64,000 nucleotides of DNA from a virus. The translations under genes and the position numbers were made by a program. The notes beneath the pieces are model-generated. The model was given only the letters and a program-made list of their open reading frames with translations. It was not told where the DNA came from and did not search any database. Below, piece after piece: positions 1 to 10,000 of the stretch. Position 1 is the stretch's first letter, and the number at the start of each line of letters is the position of its first letter. The stretch covers positions 264,069-328,068 of IMG/VR virus record IMGVR_UViG_3300032236_001613; one strand, written 5' to 3'.

Positions 1-1
1 A

Positions 2-802
2 GGCACTCTTAGTAAATTTGGCATGCAAATGAAGTTTGATCTATCTAAAGGATTTCCTGCAGTAACTACAAAAAAACTTGCATGGCGTGCTGTTGTTAGC
101 GAACTACTTTGGTTTATTGAAGGTAGTGGCGACGAGCTAAGGCTAAGAGAAATTCTACACGGTGATAGACATAGTAATCAAAAAACTATCTGGACTGATA
201 ATGCTAGTGCACCATATTGGGTTAAAAGAAATCATCAACGACATCCTGGTGATTTAGGACGTATATACGGAGTACAATGGCGTAGATGGCGTAAACCTGT
301 TATTAGAATTAATAAAGTTGTTTTACATAATCACGATCAACTATTAGAATTAATCAACGGTATTAAAGACGATCCTTATAGTAGACGCCATATTTTATCT
401 GCGTGGAATCCTGGTGAAATAGAGCTCATGGCTCTTCCACCGTGCCATGTAATGTGTCAATTTTATGTTAATAACGGAAAACTTAGTTGTCAAATGTACC
501 AGCGATCAGGTGATTTATTTTTAGGCGTTCCTTTTAATATTGCCAGTTATTCATTACTAACACATATGATTGCTCAAGTTTGTCATTTAGAGGTAGGAGA
601 ATTGATAATTGTTCTAGGTGATGCACACATTTACAATAATCATATTGAGCAGGTTAAAGAACAGCTGAATAGAGTACCTTTTCCATTGCCCAAATTAATG
701 CTTAATCCAGATATTGATGTTATAACAGACTTTGAAATGGACGACATCTCATTAGTTGATTATCAGTGTCACGATACGATTAAAGCTGATATGCTGATTT
801 AA
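2..802 (+). CDS. thyA: Thymidylate synthase (5' end outside window)
   Basis: Converts dUMP to dTMP with methylene-tetrahydrofolate, supplying thymidylate for phage DNA synthesis. The frame is already open at base 2 and reads GTLSKFGMQMKF, matching about residue 27 onward of E. coli ThyA, so the ATG at 23 is internal and the true start lies upstream. Counting from that ATG, the catalytic cysteine is about residue 141 in LPPCHVMCQFYV. The YQRSGDLFLGVPFNIASY block and the LGDAHIYNNH motif also match the family. The segment between the SELLWF and GRIYGVQWRRW motifs is longer than in E. coli, as in many phage and Gram-positive enzymes. The stop codon overlaps the stop of the convergent fibre gene. 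The family call is secure; regulation cannot be seen. Confidence 0.96.
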   Translation, partial: GTLSKFGMQMKFDLSKGFPAVTTKKLAWRAVVSELLWFIEGSGDELRLREILHGDRHSNQKTIWTDNASAPYWVKRNHQRHPGDLGRIYGVQWRRWRKPVIRINKVVLHNHDQLLELINGIKDDPYSRRHILSAWNPGEIELMALPPCHVMCQFYVNNGKLSCQMYQRSGDLFLGVPFNIASYSLLTHMIAQVCHLEVGELIIVLGDAHIYNNHIEQVKEQLNRVPFPLPKLMLNPDIDVITDFEMDDISLVDYQCHDTIKADMLI

Positions 803-2223
803 TAGCCAATTGCCATCCAATGGAAGCCGGTATAATAATTACCGGCTGTACCACTACTTTGTATATAGATAGAACATCCGGATGTAGTTATCGTAGTATG
901 TAAAATTTGTGTCCACCAATCTGCACCAGTATTAGATAAGTTTCCTAATCCTAATGTTGCATTAACGCAACTCGGCGGAGTAGTGAAAGGTGCTCCACCA
1001 AAAGAAAGAGCAACGCTTCCCTGGCCTACTGTTCCGTCATTTAATGACGAGTAAGTAACTGTTTGGTAACCCCAAGCAATAATCATTCCTCCGGGCATCT
1101 TTTGCCAGCCAGATGTCGTGGTTAATTTTTGATTACTTGCACCGGTAAACGATGCTAATCCAATAGCACCGACTGAATTAAAACTTACAATTTGACTTGT
1201 TGCAGCATTAACAACTGTACCGGGAGTTACACCGGCACCGCTACTGTTAAATGTTATTCCGTTAGATAACGATCCTGCACTAGATGCAAATGTTGCACTA
1301 CTAACTCCGCCGATAAAATTAGCAGCACGTAAATTACCTGAGCTATCTCTAGCCGCGATGGTATTTGCAGTGCTCGACGTGACTGCTGTTTGATAAGTAG
1401 AATTATTTACTAATAAAGCATTAGCTGATGTAGCAACTCCATATAGTGTTTGTGCATAAATGTTTCCATAAGGATCTCTTGCTACTATTGTGCTAGGAAC
1501 CGACCCGTCTGATGCAGAATAATAACTAACACCTTCCAGTGTGTTTACAAAAGTTGATAAACTGTCTGCCCTTAATGCGTCAGATGCGCTGCCAAAAAAT
1601 AAATATCCATCGTTAATAGTAGTTGCTGTTTTACCGTTAGCATCTGCACCAGGAAGACTAATTCCTTTGCCAATGTACGAAAAGCTTGAATATATCGTAT
1701 CACTAATATTTACAGAATATGGAGTATCTACAGAACTTAAATATACAGTATTAGTATTAATATTTGATTTTAGAACTAGATGACTAACGTTACTATTATC
1801 TTTAACTGTAGCTAATACCGACGACGATCCGCCTGACGAACCCGATCCACTTACATTTATAAAAGTTCCGCCATAGTTTATTGATAATTGATTTGTATTT
1901 GGGTTGAACCAAAAATCTCCGGTAGTCGAATTATTTGGTTGTGTTTTTGCTGTGGATGTGAATGACAATGGTTTAAAAGTCAATCCATCATAGACATTTA
2001 ATTTTAAGTTTGTTGAATCAAACCATAATTGCCCTTGTACTGGATTTTTAGGACTTGATGATTTAGAAAAATTTTCTAATAGATAAAATAAATTTTGATC
2101 TAAAATTGCACCGTACCCGGCATAGTTTCTACCTACAAATGTTAATGACGTAGAATTATCAATAGACCCATCGGCTACTGTTGTAAGAGTTTTTCCGTTT
2201 GATTTTGTTATAATATAAGGCAT
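799..2223 (-). CDS. Tail fibre protein, shared N-terminal domain, receptor-binding-type C-terminus
   Basis: Probable tail fibre, 474 residues, last gene of the minus-strand tail block. Residues 1-85 carry the N-terminal domain found in all four proteins of this cluster (ITKSNGKTLTTVADGS, STSLTFVGRN, LLENFSK, GQLWFD), presumably the part that docks to the virion. The middle is Ser/Thr/Asn/Gly-rich with repeats such as TIVARDPYGNIYAQ and TIAARDSSGNLRAANF, typical of trimeric beta-rich fibres. Residues about 370-474 (WQKMPGGMIIAWGYQ ... FHWMAIGY) resemble the C-terminal receptor-binding domain of many phage fibres, where GG(L/M)II.WG and W.AIGY are common. It converges on thymidylate synthase with overlapping stops. 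Receptor binding is inferred. Confidence 0.82.
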   Translation of the reverse strand: MPYIITKSNGKTLTTVADGSIDNSTSLTFVGRNYAGYGAILDQNLFYLLENFSKSSSPKNPVQGQLWFDSTNLKLNVYDGLTFKPLSFTSTAKTQPNNSTTGDFWFNPNTNQLSINYGGTFINVSGSGSSGGSSSVLATVKDNSNVSHLVLKSNINTNTVYLSSVDTPYSVNISDTIYSSFSYIGKGISLPGADANGKTATTINDGYLFFGSASDALRADSLSTFVNTLEGVSYYSASDGSVPSTIVARDPYGNIYAQTLYGVATSANALLVNNSTYQTAVTSSTANTIAARDSSGNLRAANFIGGVSSATFASSAGSLSNGITFNSSGAGVTPGTVVNAATSQIVSFNSVGAIGLASFTGASNQKLTTTSGWQKMPGGMIIAWGYQTVTYSSLNDGTVGQGSVALSFGGAPFTTPPSCVNATLGLGNLSNTGADWWTQILHTTITTSGCSIYIQSSGTAGNYYTGFHWMAIGY

Positions 2224-2239
2224 TGTTTTTAATCCACTC

Positions 2240-2247
2240 TATTTAAT
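2240..2247 (-). promoter_or_regulatory. Possible late promoter motif before 474-residue fibre gene
   Basis: ATTAAATA on the minus strand in the 24-base gap; predicted start about 11 bases before the ATG at 2223. No clear ribosome-binding site follows. Confidence 0.4.
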
Positions 2248-3846
2248 TTAAGCATAGTATCCGATTAATCTAATTGCTACAGCTTCCATACCGCCACCGT
2301 TTTGTGGCCTTGCAGGTATAGAGTAATCAAAGCTTCCGGCAGGGTAAGTATTAGATCCGTTTACCTCCGTAGTCTGTCTTACAGGTACAGTTACCTGAAC
2401 CATGTTTACTGTTTGATTCCAATATTTGTATTCTGAAGTTGCAGCTCTAGCTAATAATAAGCAATCGCTCCATGGCCAACTTGGATAAGTAGTTCCTAAT
2501 CCTGTAGTAGATAAATTTCTACCTAAAACAACGGCAGTATTATAATTATTTGACGGTGTTCCGTCACCTATCCAATGAGCAGTATAATGTATTTCGAGTA
2601 TTACTGATTTAACATTTGCTGGCAATCCTGAGGAAGATATAGTGTTGAATGTTGTCCATGGAACATTTAATACTGTAGTATTTGCACCTAAATTTTGAGA
2701 TCCAGAAAGAAAAGGTACTCCATCTCCTGTTAAATCAAAAATAGTATACGGATTTATAAATCCAAAGCTTGGTGCTAACCCTGCTACTTGTGTTAACACA
2801 CCAGATACTGCAGTATCAACATAGGTTTTAACAGCTCGTTGTGATGCTAAGTAATCGTTACGATTTGATGCTAGTGTTGCATCTGTATCAAATTTAGAAA
2901 CAACTGTTGAAAAAGGATCAACTAATTGTGCATTAAAATTAACTACAGCTGCATTAGAAGTTCCTACATTAACATTCTGAGAATATAGATTATTCCATTT
3001 ATATGAAGAAGACCCTAGATTAGAACCTAAATTTGAATAAGGTAATAAATCAGAATTTACTGACCAGTTTCCAGATAATAACCCATTTGTGCTATATATT
3101 GCCGGAGTTTGTACAGAACTAGCACTAATTGCTCCAGTACCATCACGTTGTACTAAAGTTTCAGCATTGCTAGATGTTGATGCACTTATAAAATTTGTAT
3201 TTTCAGCGTTTCTTAAAGCGTAAGAATTTTGAGAGCTATAACTGTTACCAAACAATGTAGCATCATTCGATGCTCCGTTTTTAAGAGTTATTCCTCTAAC
3301 CACTGATGGAAATCCACTAACAGCATTTGAACTATTAATACTAAATGCTGTGCTGCTTATTATTGCAACAACTTCATTATCAACATAACATTCAATTACT
3401 GGATGATAGGTATTTGTTAAATCTGCTAATTTAGTTGACACCATTCTAGTTGTGCCAAATCCAGATACTCCTTCGGGACCAATAAGACTCAAACTGGTAC
3501 CATTATAAACACTAAGTTGGTTGTTTGTTGTATCGAAATATAAATTTCCTAATGTATTTGCATTTGCAGAATTAGTTGTTAATAAAGTTAAAGTTTCCCA
3601 AGCAGACCCATTATAAACTTTTAATCCTTGCCCCGAAGTATCAAACCAAAGTTGACCTTTAACAGGTAAAGCTGGTGCAGTAGTCTTAGCAAAATTTTCT
3701 AGCAAATAAACAAAATTTTCATTTTGCAATGTTCCAAAATTGTAAAGATTTTTTCCAGGAAGAGTAAGGCTAGTACTATTATCATAAGTACCATCAGCTA
3801 TAGTTGCTAATATTGTTCCATCGCTTTTTCTAATCGTATATGCCAT
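2248..3846 (-). CDS. Tail fibre protein, shared N-terminal domain
   Basis: 532-residue fibre-like virion protein, paralogous at its N-terminus to its three neighbours (YTIRKSDGTILATIADGTYD, then LYNFGTLQNENFVYLLENF and GQLWFDTS within the first 80 residues). Two short repeats of the type LGNLYFDTTNNQLSVYNG follow. The middle contains DPFSTVVSKFDTDATLASNRNDYLASQRAVKTYVDTAVSG in pieces, a coiled-coil-like stretch common just before fibre tips. The C-terminal ~150 residues (ending IRLIGYYA) are unlike the other three, so this tip may bind a different ligand or form a different assembly contact. It lies 10 bases after the 638-residue gene with a good AAGGAATAG ribosome site. No enzymatic motif is visible. 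Confidence 0.78.
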   Translation of the reverse strand: MAYTIRKSDGTILATIADGTYDNSTSLTLPGKNLYNFGTLQNENFVYLLENFAKTTAPALPVKGQLWFDTSGQGLKVYNGSAWETLTLLTTNSANANTLGNLYFDTTNNQLSVYNGTSLSLIGPEGVSGFGTTRMVSTKLADLTNTYHPVIECYVDNEVVAIISSTAFSINSSNAVSGFPSVVRGITLKNGASNDATLFGNSYSSQNSYALRNAENTNFISASTSSNAETLVQRDGTGAISASSVQTPAIYSTNGLLSGNWSVNSDLLPYSNLGSNLGSSSYKWNNLYSQNVNVGTSNAAVVNFNAQLVDPFSTVVSKFDTDATLASNRNDYLASQRAVKTYVDTAVSGVLTQVAGLAPSFGFINPYTIFDLTGDGVPFLSGSQNLGANTTVLNVPWTTFNTISSSGLPANVKSVILEIHYTAHWIGDGTPSNNYNTAVVLGRNLSTTGLGTTYPSWPWSDCLLLARAATSEYKYWNQTVNMVQVTVPVRQTTEVNGSNTYPAGSFDYSIPARPQNGGGMEAVAIRLIGYYA

Positions 3847-3856
3847 TCTCTATTCC

Positions 3857-5773
3857 TTATAACGTTATATCTGCGTTATTCCATGTCCATGCACCGAAAG
3901 TTACTACATATTCTTTAATTTTTACGTAAGTAATACTAATACTTTGATTTACAACAGTAAAACTACCTGCAACGTCAGTAACAACTTGTTGTGAATTTGG
4001 TACTCCACCTTTATCAACTGTGGTTTTTGCAGTACTAACATTAACAAATGTAGTTGGGATAGTAACTGCTGAAGTAAAGCAAATTATTCTTGCTCTCGCT
4101 CCATCAGGTAGATCATAATATGGTTGTCCAGGATTAGTAACAGGATATAGTTGTCCTAAATATGCTGCAATTATTGAGTTTTCGTTTGGACCCATTCCGG
4201 TTATATCTAAACTTAATGCAAAGCCTCTTGTTCCAACTAAATGATAAAGGTTGTCTACATATTTTTTATTAGCAGCATCAAAGTCACTTGTACATGTCGA
4301 AACGCTAGTTATTCTTGCATTTCCTACATCAACTACTCCAGTTCCGGCAGCGTGTATATTAAGATCTACATTAGAGCCAACGAAAGGAGGAACAACTGAG
4401 ATCGCTCCAGATGTTATACTAATATTAGTTACAGTTAGATAATCTAATACTCCGAGTTCTGTTACGCCCGGTGCTTTTGTTATTGTTAACCCTAAACTTG
4501 TTGAGTTAATAACAGAAACACCACCAATTAAATAAGAAGAAGTTGAATTAACTAAATTAAAATTATCATCAACTTGCCACGATTTTAATGAATTGCTCCA
4601 ATTTAAATTATGATCTCTAGAGCCAATTAATGTAATACCTCCACCATCGGCAAACGTATCACTAGGTGATGCTTGTCCGTATGCTAATTGAATATTCTTA
4701 TCTTTAACTTCTAAATTACTAGTTTGAACATTAGTTGTAGTTCCGTATACTGTTAAATTCCCTGATATCGAAATATCTTTAGCAACTGATAGTGATCCAG
4801 TTAATGTTACATCACTATTAATCTTTACAAATGTAGGTATTGAAAGATCTGGAAATAGTGAAATACTGGGCTTAGAATAAGTTAAATCATTAGGATTAAT
4901 TCTTACCGCAGTATAATAACCAGGAACTAATGTACTATTTGATCTAATATCAAAAGGTGCATTACTAATATTACTTGTAAGTACACTTGAATTGTTTGTT
5001 GAAGTTAACGATATATTATTATTTGCACCAACAATTATTCCATTATCTGATAAAATATCAAGTCTTTTTGTCGTGTATTGAGAACTAGTTGTTGGATTAA
5101 TTTGTAAGAAATTATCAGTTAAATAATTTGTAATCGAACTAACAGAGTCCGCCATTGTAGCTGTTCCTACAAATCTTATATTAGGTATGGATGTATTAAG
5201 ATTTATACCAGGCTGTACGGATGTCATTCCATTGAACGAAGTTGCAAATGTAAACGAACCGGTAGATGCAATAGCTACTAATTGGTTATTGCTATATAAG
5301 CTAGCAACAATATTAGTGTTACTGTTTGTATCAATGATATAATCTGTTTGTACTCTTGATGATGCAGTAGTGACCGGAGCCGGAGGTCCTGCTAATGTAA
5401 AATTTCTACCGTCGGTTGTAAAGTATAATAACTTATTAACTGTATCAATCCACAAATCACCAGCATTAGTAGTAGTCGGTTCGGTTGGAGATAATTGTGC
5501 CGACGATACAGATTTGAAAACATTGTCGAGACTGTAGACATATAGTCTTCCGTCTTGTCTGTTATACCACAACTGCCCGTATAAAGGCGATCTTGGTTCT
5601 ACTCCGTCAGAAGAAAAATTCTCCAACATTGCAACAAGATTATCATTGTAATACTGCCCATAAGCATTTACATTTTTACCTATTAAAGTTAAACTTGTGG
5701 CTAATTGGTCAACTGTACCATCGGCTAAAGTAAGTAAAACTGTTCCATCTGAATTTTTTATTGTATATGCCAT
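3857..5773 (-). CDS. Tail fibre protein, shared N-terminal domain
   Basis: 638-residue fibre-like virion protein and the longest of the four paralogues. The shared N-terminal domain covers about residues 1-85 (YTIKNSDGTVLLTLADGT, TSLTLIGKN, MLENFSSDG, YGQLWYN). Around residues 340-375 it has NLTVYGTTTNVQTSNLEV and KDKNIQLAYG, the beta-structured 'new coordinate frame' motif typical of long phage fibre and virion proteins. A similar motif appears in the 342-residue protein encoded at 47969. The C-terminal 140 residues (KKYVDNLYHLVGTRGFALSL onward) match nothing I recognise and may be the ligand-binding head. It is spaced five bases from the short fibre gene upstream. Confidence 0.8.
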   Translation of the reverse strand: MAYTIKNSDGTVLLTLADGTVDQLATSLTLIGKNVNAYGQYYNDNLVAMLENFSSDGVEPRSPLYGQLWYNRQDGRLYVYSLDNVFKSVSSAQLSPTEPTTTNAGDLWIDTVNKLLYFTTDGRNFTLAGPPAPVTTASSRVQTDYIIDTNSNTNIVASLYSNNQLVAIASTGSFTFATSFNGMTSVQPGINLNTSIPNIRFVGTATMADSVSSITNYLTDNFLQINPTTSSQYTTKRLDILSDNGIIVGANNNISLTSTNNSSVLTSNISNAPFDIRSNSTLVPGYYTAVRINPNDLTYSKPSISLFPDLSIPTFVKINSDVTLTGSLSVAKDISISGNLTVYGTTTNVQTSNLEVKDKNIQLAYGQASPSDTFADGGGITLIGSRDHNLNWSNSLKSWQVDDNFNLVNSTSSYLIGGVSVINSTSLGLTITKAPGVTELGVLDYLTVTNISITSGAISVVPPFVGSNVDLNIHAAGTGVVDVGNARITSVSTCTSDFDAANKKYVDNLYHLVGTRGFALSLDITGMGPNENSIIAAYLGQLYPVTNPGQPYYDLPDGARARIICFTSAVTIPTTFVNVSTAKTTVDKGGVPNSQQVVTDVAGSFTVVNQSISITYVKIKEYVVTFGAWTWNNADITL

Positions 5774-5778
5774 AATTT

Positions 5779-6408
5779 TTAAGTCTTAATTATATAGGTT
5801 AACGCAGTCGAAGTATTTGAAGCAAATAATGTTTCGGTTAAATTTGGAACATTAAAATAGTCGGTTGCAGCTGAACCAAATTTTTCACCGATGATATTAT
5901 GTAAATCAGGATAAGAATATCTATAATAAGATGCTCCATTGCAAAATAACCATCCTCCTGGAGGAGATATATCAGCTGCTGGCCACGATAAAATCATTCC
6001 TGGTTGAGGAGTGACTACGTCGGATAAAAAATTAGATTTTGTAATATTATACGCTTGCCCGTTATCTGATACAGGCATTAATGCATTTTGGCTAACAGAA
6101 TTAGTGTTTGGTAAAGAAGTAATAGAATCCGTATTTAGAGAAACAATCGGATTCCACTTTAACCCGTCAAAATAATTTAAAACACTATTTCCTGAATCAT
6201 ACCATAACTGCCCAGTAGTTGGGTTATTAGGTGACGTTGGACTAGAAAAATTTTCTAATAGATGCAGAAAATTACTAGCAAAAGTCTGTCCATAATTAGG
6301 ATAATTCCTTCCTATTAAAGATAAACTAGTGTCTGTAACATTTACACTTCCCTCGGGTATTGTTACACTTGGTTGTGTAGGATCTGATCTATTAACTATA
6401 TAATCCAT
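5779..6408 (-). CDS. Short tail fibre-like protein with tail-collar domain
   Basis: 209 residues. The N-terminal ~85 residues are the cluster's shared domain (TSLSLIGRNYPNYGQ, LLENFSSP, TTGQLWYDS). The C-terminal part (about 148-195: PPGGWLFCNGASYYRYSYPD, then IIGEKFGS and FNVPNL) is a clear phage tail-collar domain, the fold found in T4 short tail fibre gp12 and related fibres. The protein thus fuses the cluster's docking domain almost directly to a collar module, without a long shaft. Its ATG lies two bases after the stop of the 222-residue gene, with a GGAAG ribosome site inside that gene's end. Short-fibre or fibre-cap roles are both possible. Confidence 0.82.
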   Translation of the reverse strand: MDYIVNRSDPTQPSVTIPEGSVNVTDTSLSLIGRNYPNYGQTFASNFLHLLENFSSPTSPNNPTTGQLWYDSGNSVLNYFDGLKWNPIVSLNTDSITSLPNTNSVSQNALMPVSDNGQAYNITKSNFLSDVVTPQPGMILSWPAADISPPGGWLFCNGASYYRYSYPDLHNIIGEKFGSAATDYFNVPNLTETLFASNTSTALTYIIKT

Positions 6409-6410
6409 AA

Positions 6411-7079
6411 TTAGCTTCCATTAGTTAAACTTTGTATTCTAACTGTATAATCAATCTGTATTAGTCTGTTTAATGCCTTTTGAACCGGATGAAAAATCAC
6501 ATGCGTTAATAACGGTCCAGTATTTTCACCTGCAGGATTATATCCTTTGAGTCCTAATTCATCAAAAACAAAATTGTTTGTATTACTTACACTAGCATCA
6601 AATGCAGGTTGCCCTGCTGGTTCGCCGTAATCTAACAGACAACTTACTAACACATCAGAGTAATACGTGCCTGGTACGTGCCTTACTTCCATAAAATTCC
6701 TTGAAGGATCTAAATCATAAGGATTATTAGCGTCAACAACTTTATAATACGTTTGATTATAAAGAGCTGCATTTGAACCTACATTGTTAGGTGTTAGATA
6801 GGTAATAATACCTGTAGGGTCTATTCTACTACCACCATTACCAAATGCCATTTCTGAAATAAAATTTTGACCCAAATTAGCTACACTATTAGCTAAAGAA
6901 ATAGAAAAGTTTTCGTAATGAATTGCGTTTCTTTTATCTACGAAAATTTCTTTAGTAGTCGGATCGTAAATTTTTATGTGGCCCTGAATACGTAATGCTC
7001 CTGTTTCATTAGGTTTTTCATTAGTTGGCGTTGGTGTTTGCATAAATTTCTTCATATTTTTGTTATTAGAATTGTCCAT
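6411..7079 (-). CDS. Virion structural protein of unknown role, possibly baseplate or fibre-connected
   Basis: 222 residues with a disordered, Lys/Asn/Thr-rich N-terminus. This is followed by a beta-rich body containing GHIKIYDPTTKEIFVDKRNA and LANSVANLGQNFISEMAFGN. I do not recognise a named family; position between the giant baseplate-region protein and the fibre cluster suggests a connector or small tail protein. The start codon lies inside the end of the 4340-residue gene (14-base overlap). There is no Shine-Dalgarno sequence, but a GATAAATA late-promoter motif ends five bases before the ATG, so transcription is predicted to start at the ATG itself. The N-terminal sequence up to about residue 25 is low complexity. 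Confidence 0.7.
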   Translation of the reverse strand: MDNSNNKNMKKFMQTPTPTNEKPNETGALRIQGHIKIYDPTTKEIFVDKRNAIHYENFSISLANSVANLGQNFISEMAFGNGGSRIDPTGIITYLTPNNVGSNAALYNQTYYKVVDANNPYDLDPSRNFMEVRHVPGTYYSDVLVSCLLDYGEPAGQPAFDASVSNTNNFVFDELGLKGYNPAGENTGPLLTHVIFHPVQKALNRLIQIDYTVRIQSLTNGS

Positions 7080-10000
7080 AGTAATATTTATCAGGGAATG
7101 TACTTGGGTTATCCTGCAAGAATGTAGAGAATAAACTATTGTCGTTAAGTACAGAAGTTCCGGTATTTCTATACATATTATTGATTGCTAACCTTTGAAC
7201 TAACATAATTTCTGTACCTGTTTTAATATTAGGCAAATTAAGAGTCAATGTTGCAGTGCTTATACTTCCATTAGAAACAATACCTGAAATAGTGAATTCT
7301 TCTGGATAGTAATCTAATCCGCTGTAAATATATCCATTTACTGCATTTGTAAGCTTAGAATTAGTATATACCCAGACCTGATTAGTCGAAGTTACTAAGT
7401 AAGCATCGTTTACAAATTTTGTTAAAACTAATGTACTAGTAGTACTCGTCGTTCCTAACAGATTAATATCTCCGCTATCATAACTTATATCAGTATTTTG
7501 TTTATAAATTCCGGCTTTTCTTAACAACTTTCCGCCATAATATACTAACAATTGATCTGCTGCAGTTGCAGTAGTTAACAGTGTTCCGTTTATTACATAA
7601 GAAATGGCATTAGTAGCAGTTAATTTTTGTTTTACAAATGTCTCTTGATACGGAGCATTTTGCTTATAACTTTGGTCTATAACTGCTGTTCCTACAAGAT
7701 ATGCATCTTTTGGCCCAGTACCGAGCGAACCGCGACGTAAATCGCTTAATTCATTACCGTTAATTGTCAAATATTCAATCCATTCGCCATCAATTAACAC
7801 AGCTCCGGGTATTTTTTTAGCTAAATTTGGTTCAGCTAACACGCTGCCGTCTTGTACAACAATTTTTGTAGATGTCGAATATAAAGTCTCAGCTAGATAA
7901 GTTGTATTACCTTTGCTAATTCGTTTAAATTGATTACGTCCTAATAAATCAGTAAAAACTCTATAACCTACACTATTTTTTTCTATAGTATTATCAGACA
8001 TACTCATAATCGATACTAACTGATTTGGTATATATGGATAATCTTCTCTGAGAACAACCATAGTTCCTGTATCATCGAGATAAAAATCAACAGTATTAAT
8101 TAATGGACTATTACCGATAGTTACCCAAATGTATCTCGAATTTAATAGTTTTCTAGTAAGAGGATATTTTCCTGAAGGTCTTGAAAGGTAAGTTTCTTCT
8201 CTAATTAAACTAGTATCACCGTCAGTAAAATCGATAACTTTGAGTAAATCATTAACTTGATAATTCGCAGTTGGTTTGATGTAAACATATCCATTAGCAA
8301 AATAATAATCGCTAAAAGTATGATTAGTGATTGCCATTGCATCGCCTGTTTGTAAGAACCCAGGTTTAAACAATATTTGATTGCTATCTTGGTCTAACAC
8401 AAAATCTATACCGTTTCTTAACTTGATTCCGTTTACATAAACCTCTAAATGTGCAAGATCAAATGTTCCTGGAGGATAATTATTAGCCGGATCAATTAAA
8501 AATGCAGTTTCTCCGGCAGATACTGAATAATATACAGTGCTAGGAGACATTAATCGTCTATTATTAATTTCTACAATAGCTTGCGAGTTAGCTGATCCGT
8601 GTTTTCCTGGATAAATTGTTAACAGATAACTTGTTGTAACACCATCGCCAACAAATGTCTGTTCATTTACCGTACTAAATTTATTTCCTCCACTAGTGAA
8701 GGACCAAGCTTGCAATGTATAATTTCCAAGAGCTAAGTTACTTACATATAAGCGTCCTCTTGATAAAGTATATTCCGTAGTTGATAATCTTCTACCATTT
8801 AATGTTGCATAAATGCTGCCAATTTCGTTAATTGTGCCAACATGCACACTTAATGCTGTTACATTAGAACCATTAGCGTAGTCATAGTAATTAAACTGAT
8901 ACCCTCCGACTCCAATCACAGAAACGCCCAATATACCAGTAATTGGTTGAGGATTGACTATTACATCTTGATTGATAAAGTCAATAGTATAATCTCGCCC
9001 ATAAGTTAAAACTGTATCGTTATAATACACCATTGTCGATGCTGTATTTGGAGGCAACATCGGTAACGCAACTATTGTATTTGTAACAGTTTGATTAATT
9101 TGAATAACTGATTGGGTGATCATCGGACTACCACTTTCGGCTCTAGTGTAAACACTAATTCCAACACTTTCGTACATTTCACCTTTAATTTGCTCTTCTG
9201 GAGCATAGCTAGTGTATATTGATACAAATTTATCAGCATCAATGATAGTGTCGCTAGGGTTAACTCCGGCAGCAGTCGTATATGATAAATTACCACCATC
9301 TAAAATAGTATCTAATACACCCGGAGTAGTATTGTATTCCCAAAATTCTAATCTAACTGTATTTGATATTATCTGATCTGCGGTAGATGTACTAAAAATA
9401 ACACTGTTAGATAGTGTGTTAATACCTGTTACAACTACGTTTGATGATAAAAACTTATTATTATTTGTAGTTAACGTAGTTAGTGCTACGGTAGTTACAC
9501 GTAACCCTGCGGTAATTCCTTGCAATGTGTTTACAACTAATGTATCTGTACCTGTTGCTGCAGTTGTTATTACAGTTGCTGTAGTATAGAAATTTGAATC
9601 ATCGCCATATAATGACTTACCAAATGGTGCCATATCCCAGTTTGTGGTATAATCAAACTCCAATCCTTGAATTTGAGATCCAGGAAACTCAACACCGCTC
9701 ATCAATTGAGCAAGATCGTTACCAGGCATACCTACTGTCGGAGAATAATAATTCTGTATTCGATCTACTGCATGGAATAATTCAATATTTTTATTATAGG
9801 AAATTACTAATGTCGTTCCAGTTGAAGGAATTGAATTTAAAACAATGTTAGAGAATAACTTATGATACCCGTTGACAACTTTTTTATATGTATCAATTGA
9901 ATACTCTGTAGCTAATATTCTGTGTCCTGTACTAGTTGTATTATATAATGTAACTTCTATATTTGCTTTTTTATTTTCAGCTGCCCAACTTAAAGGAAAA

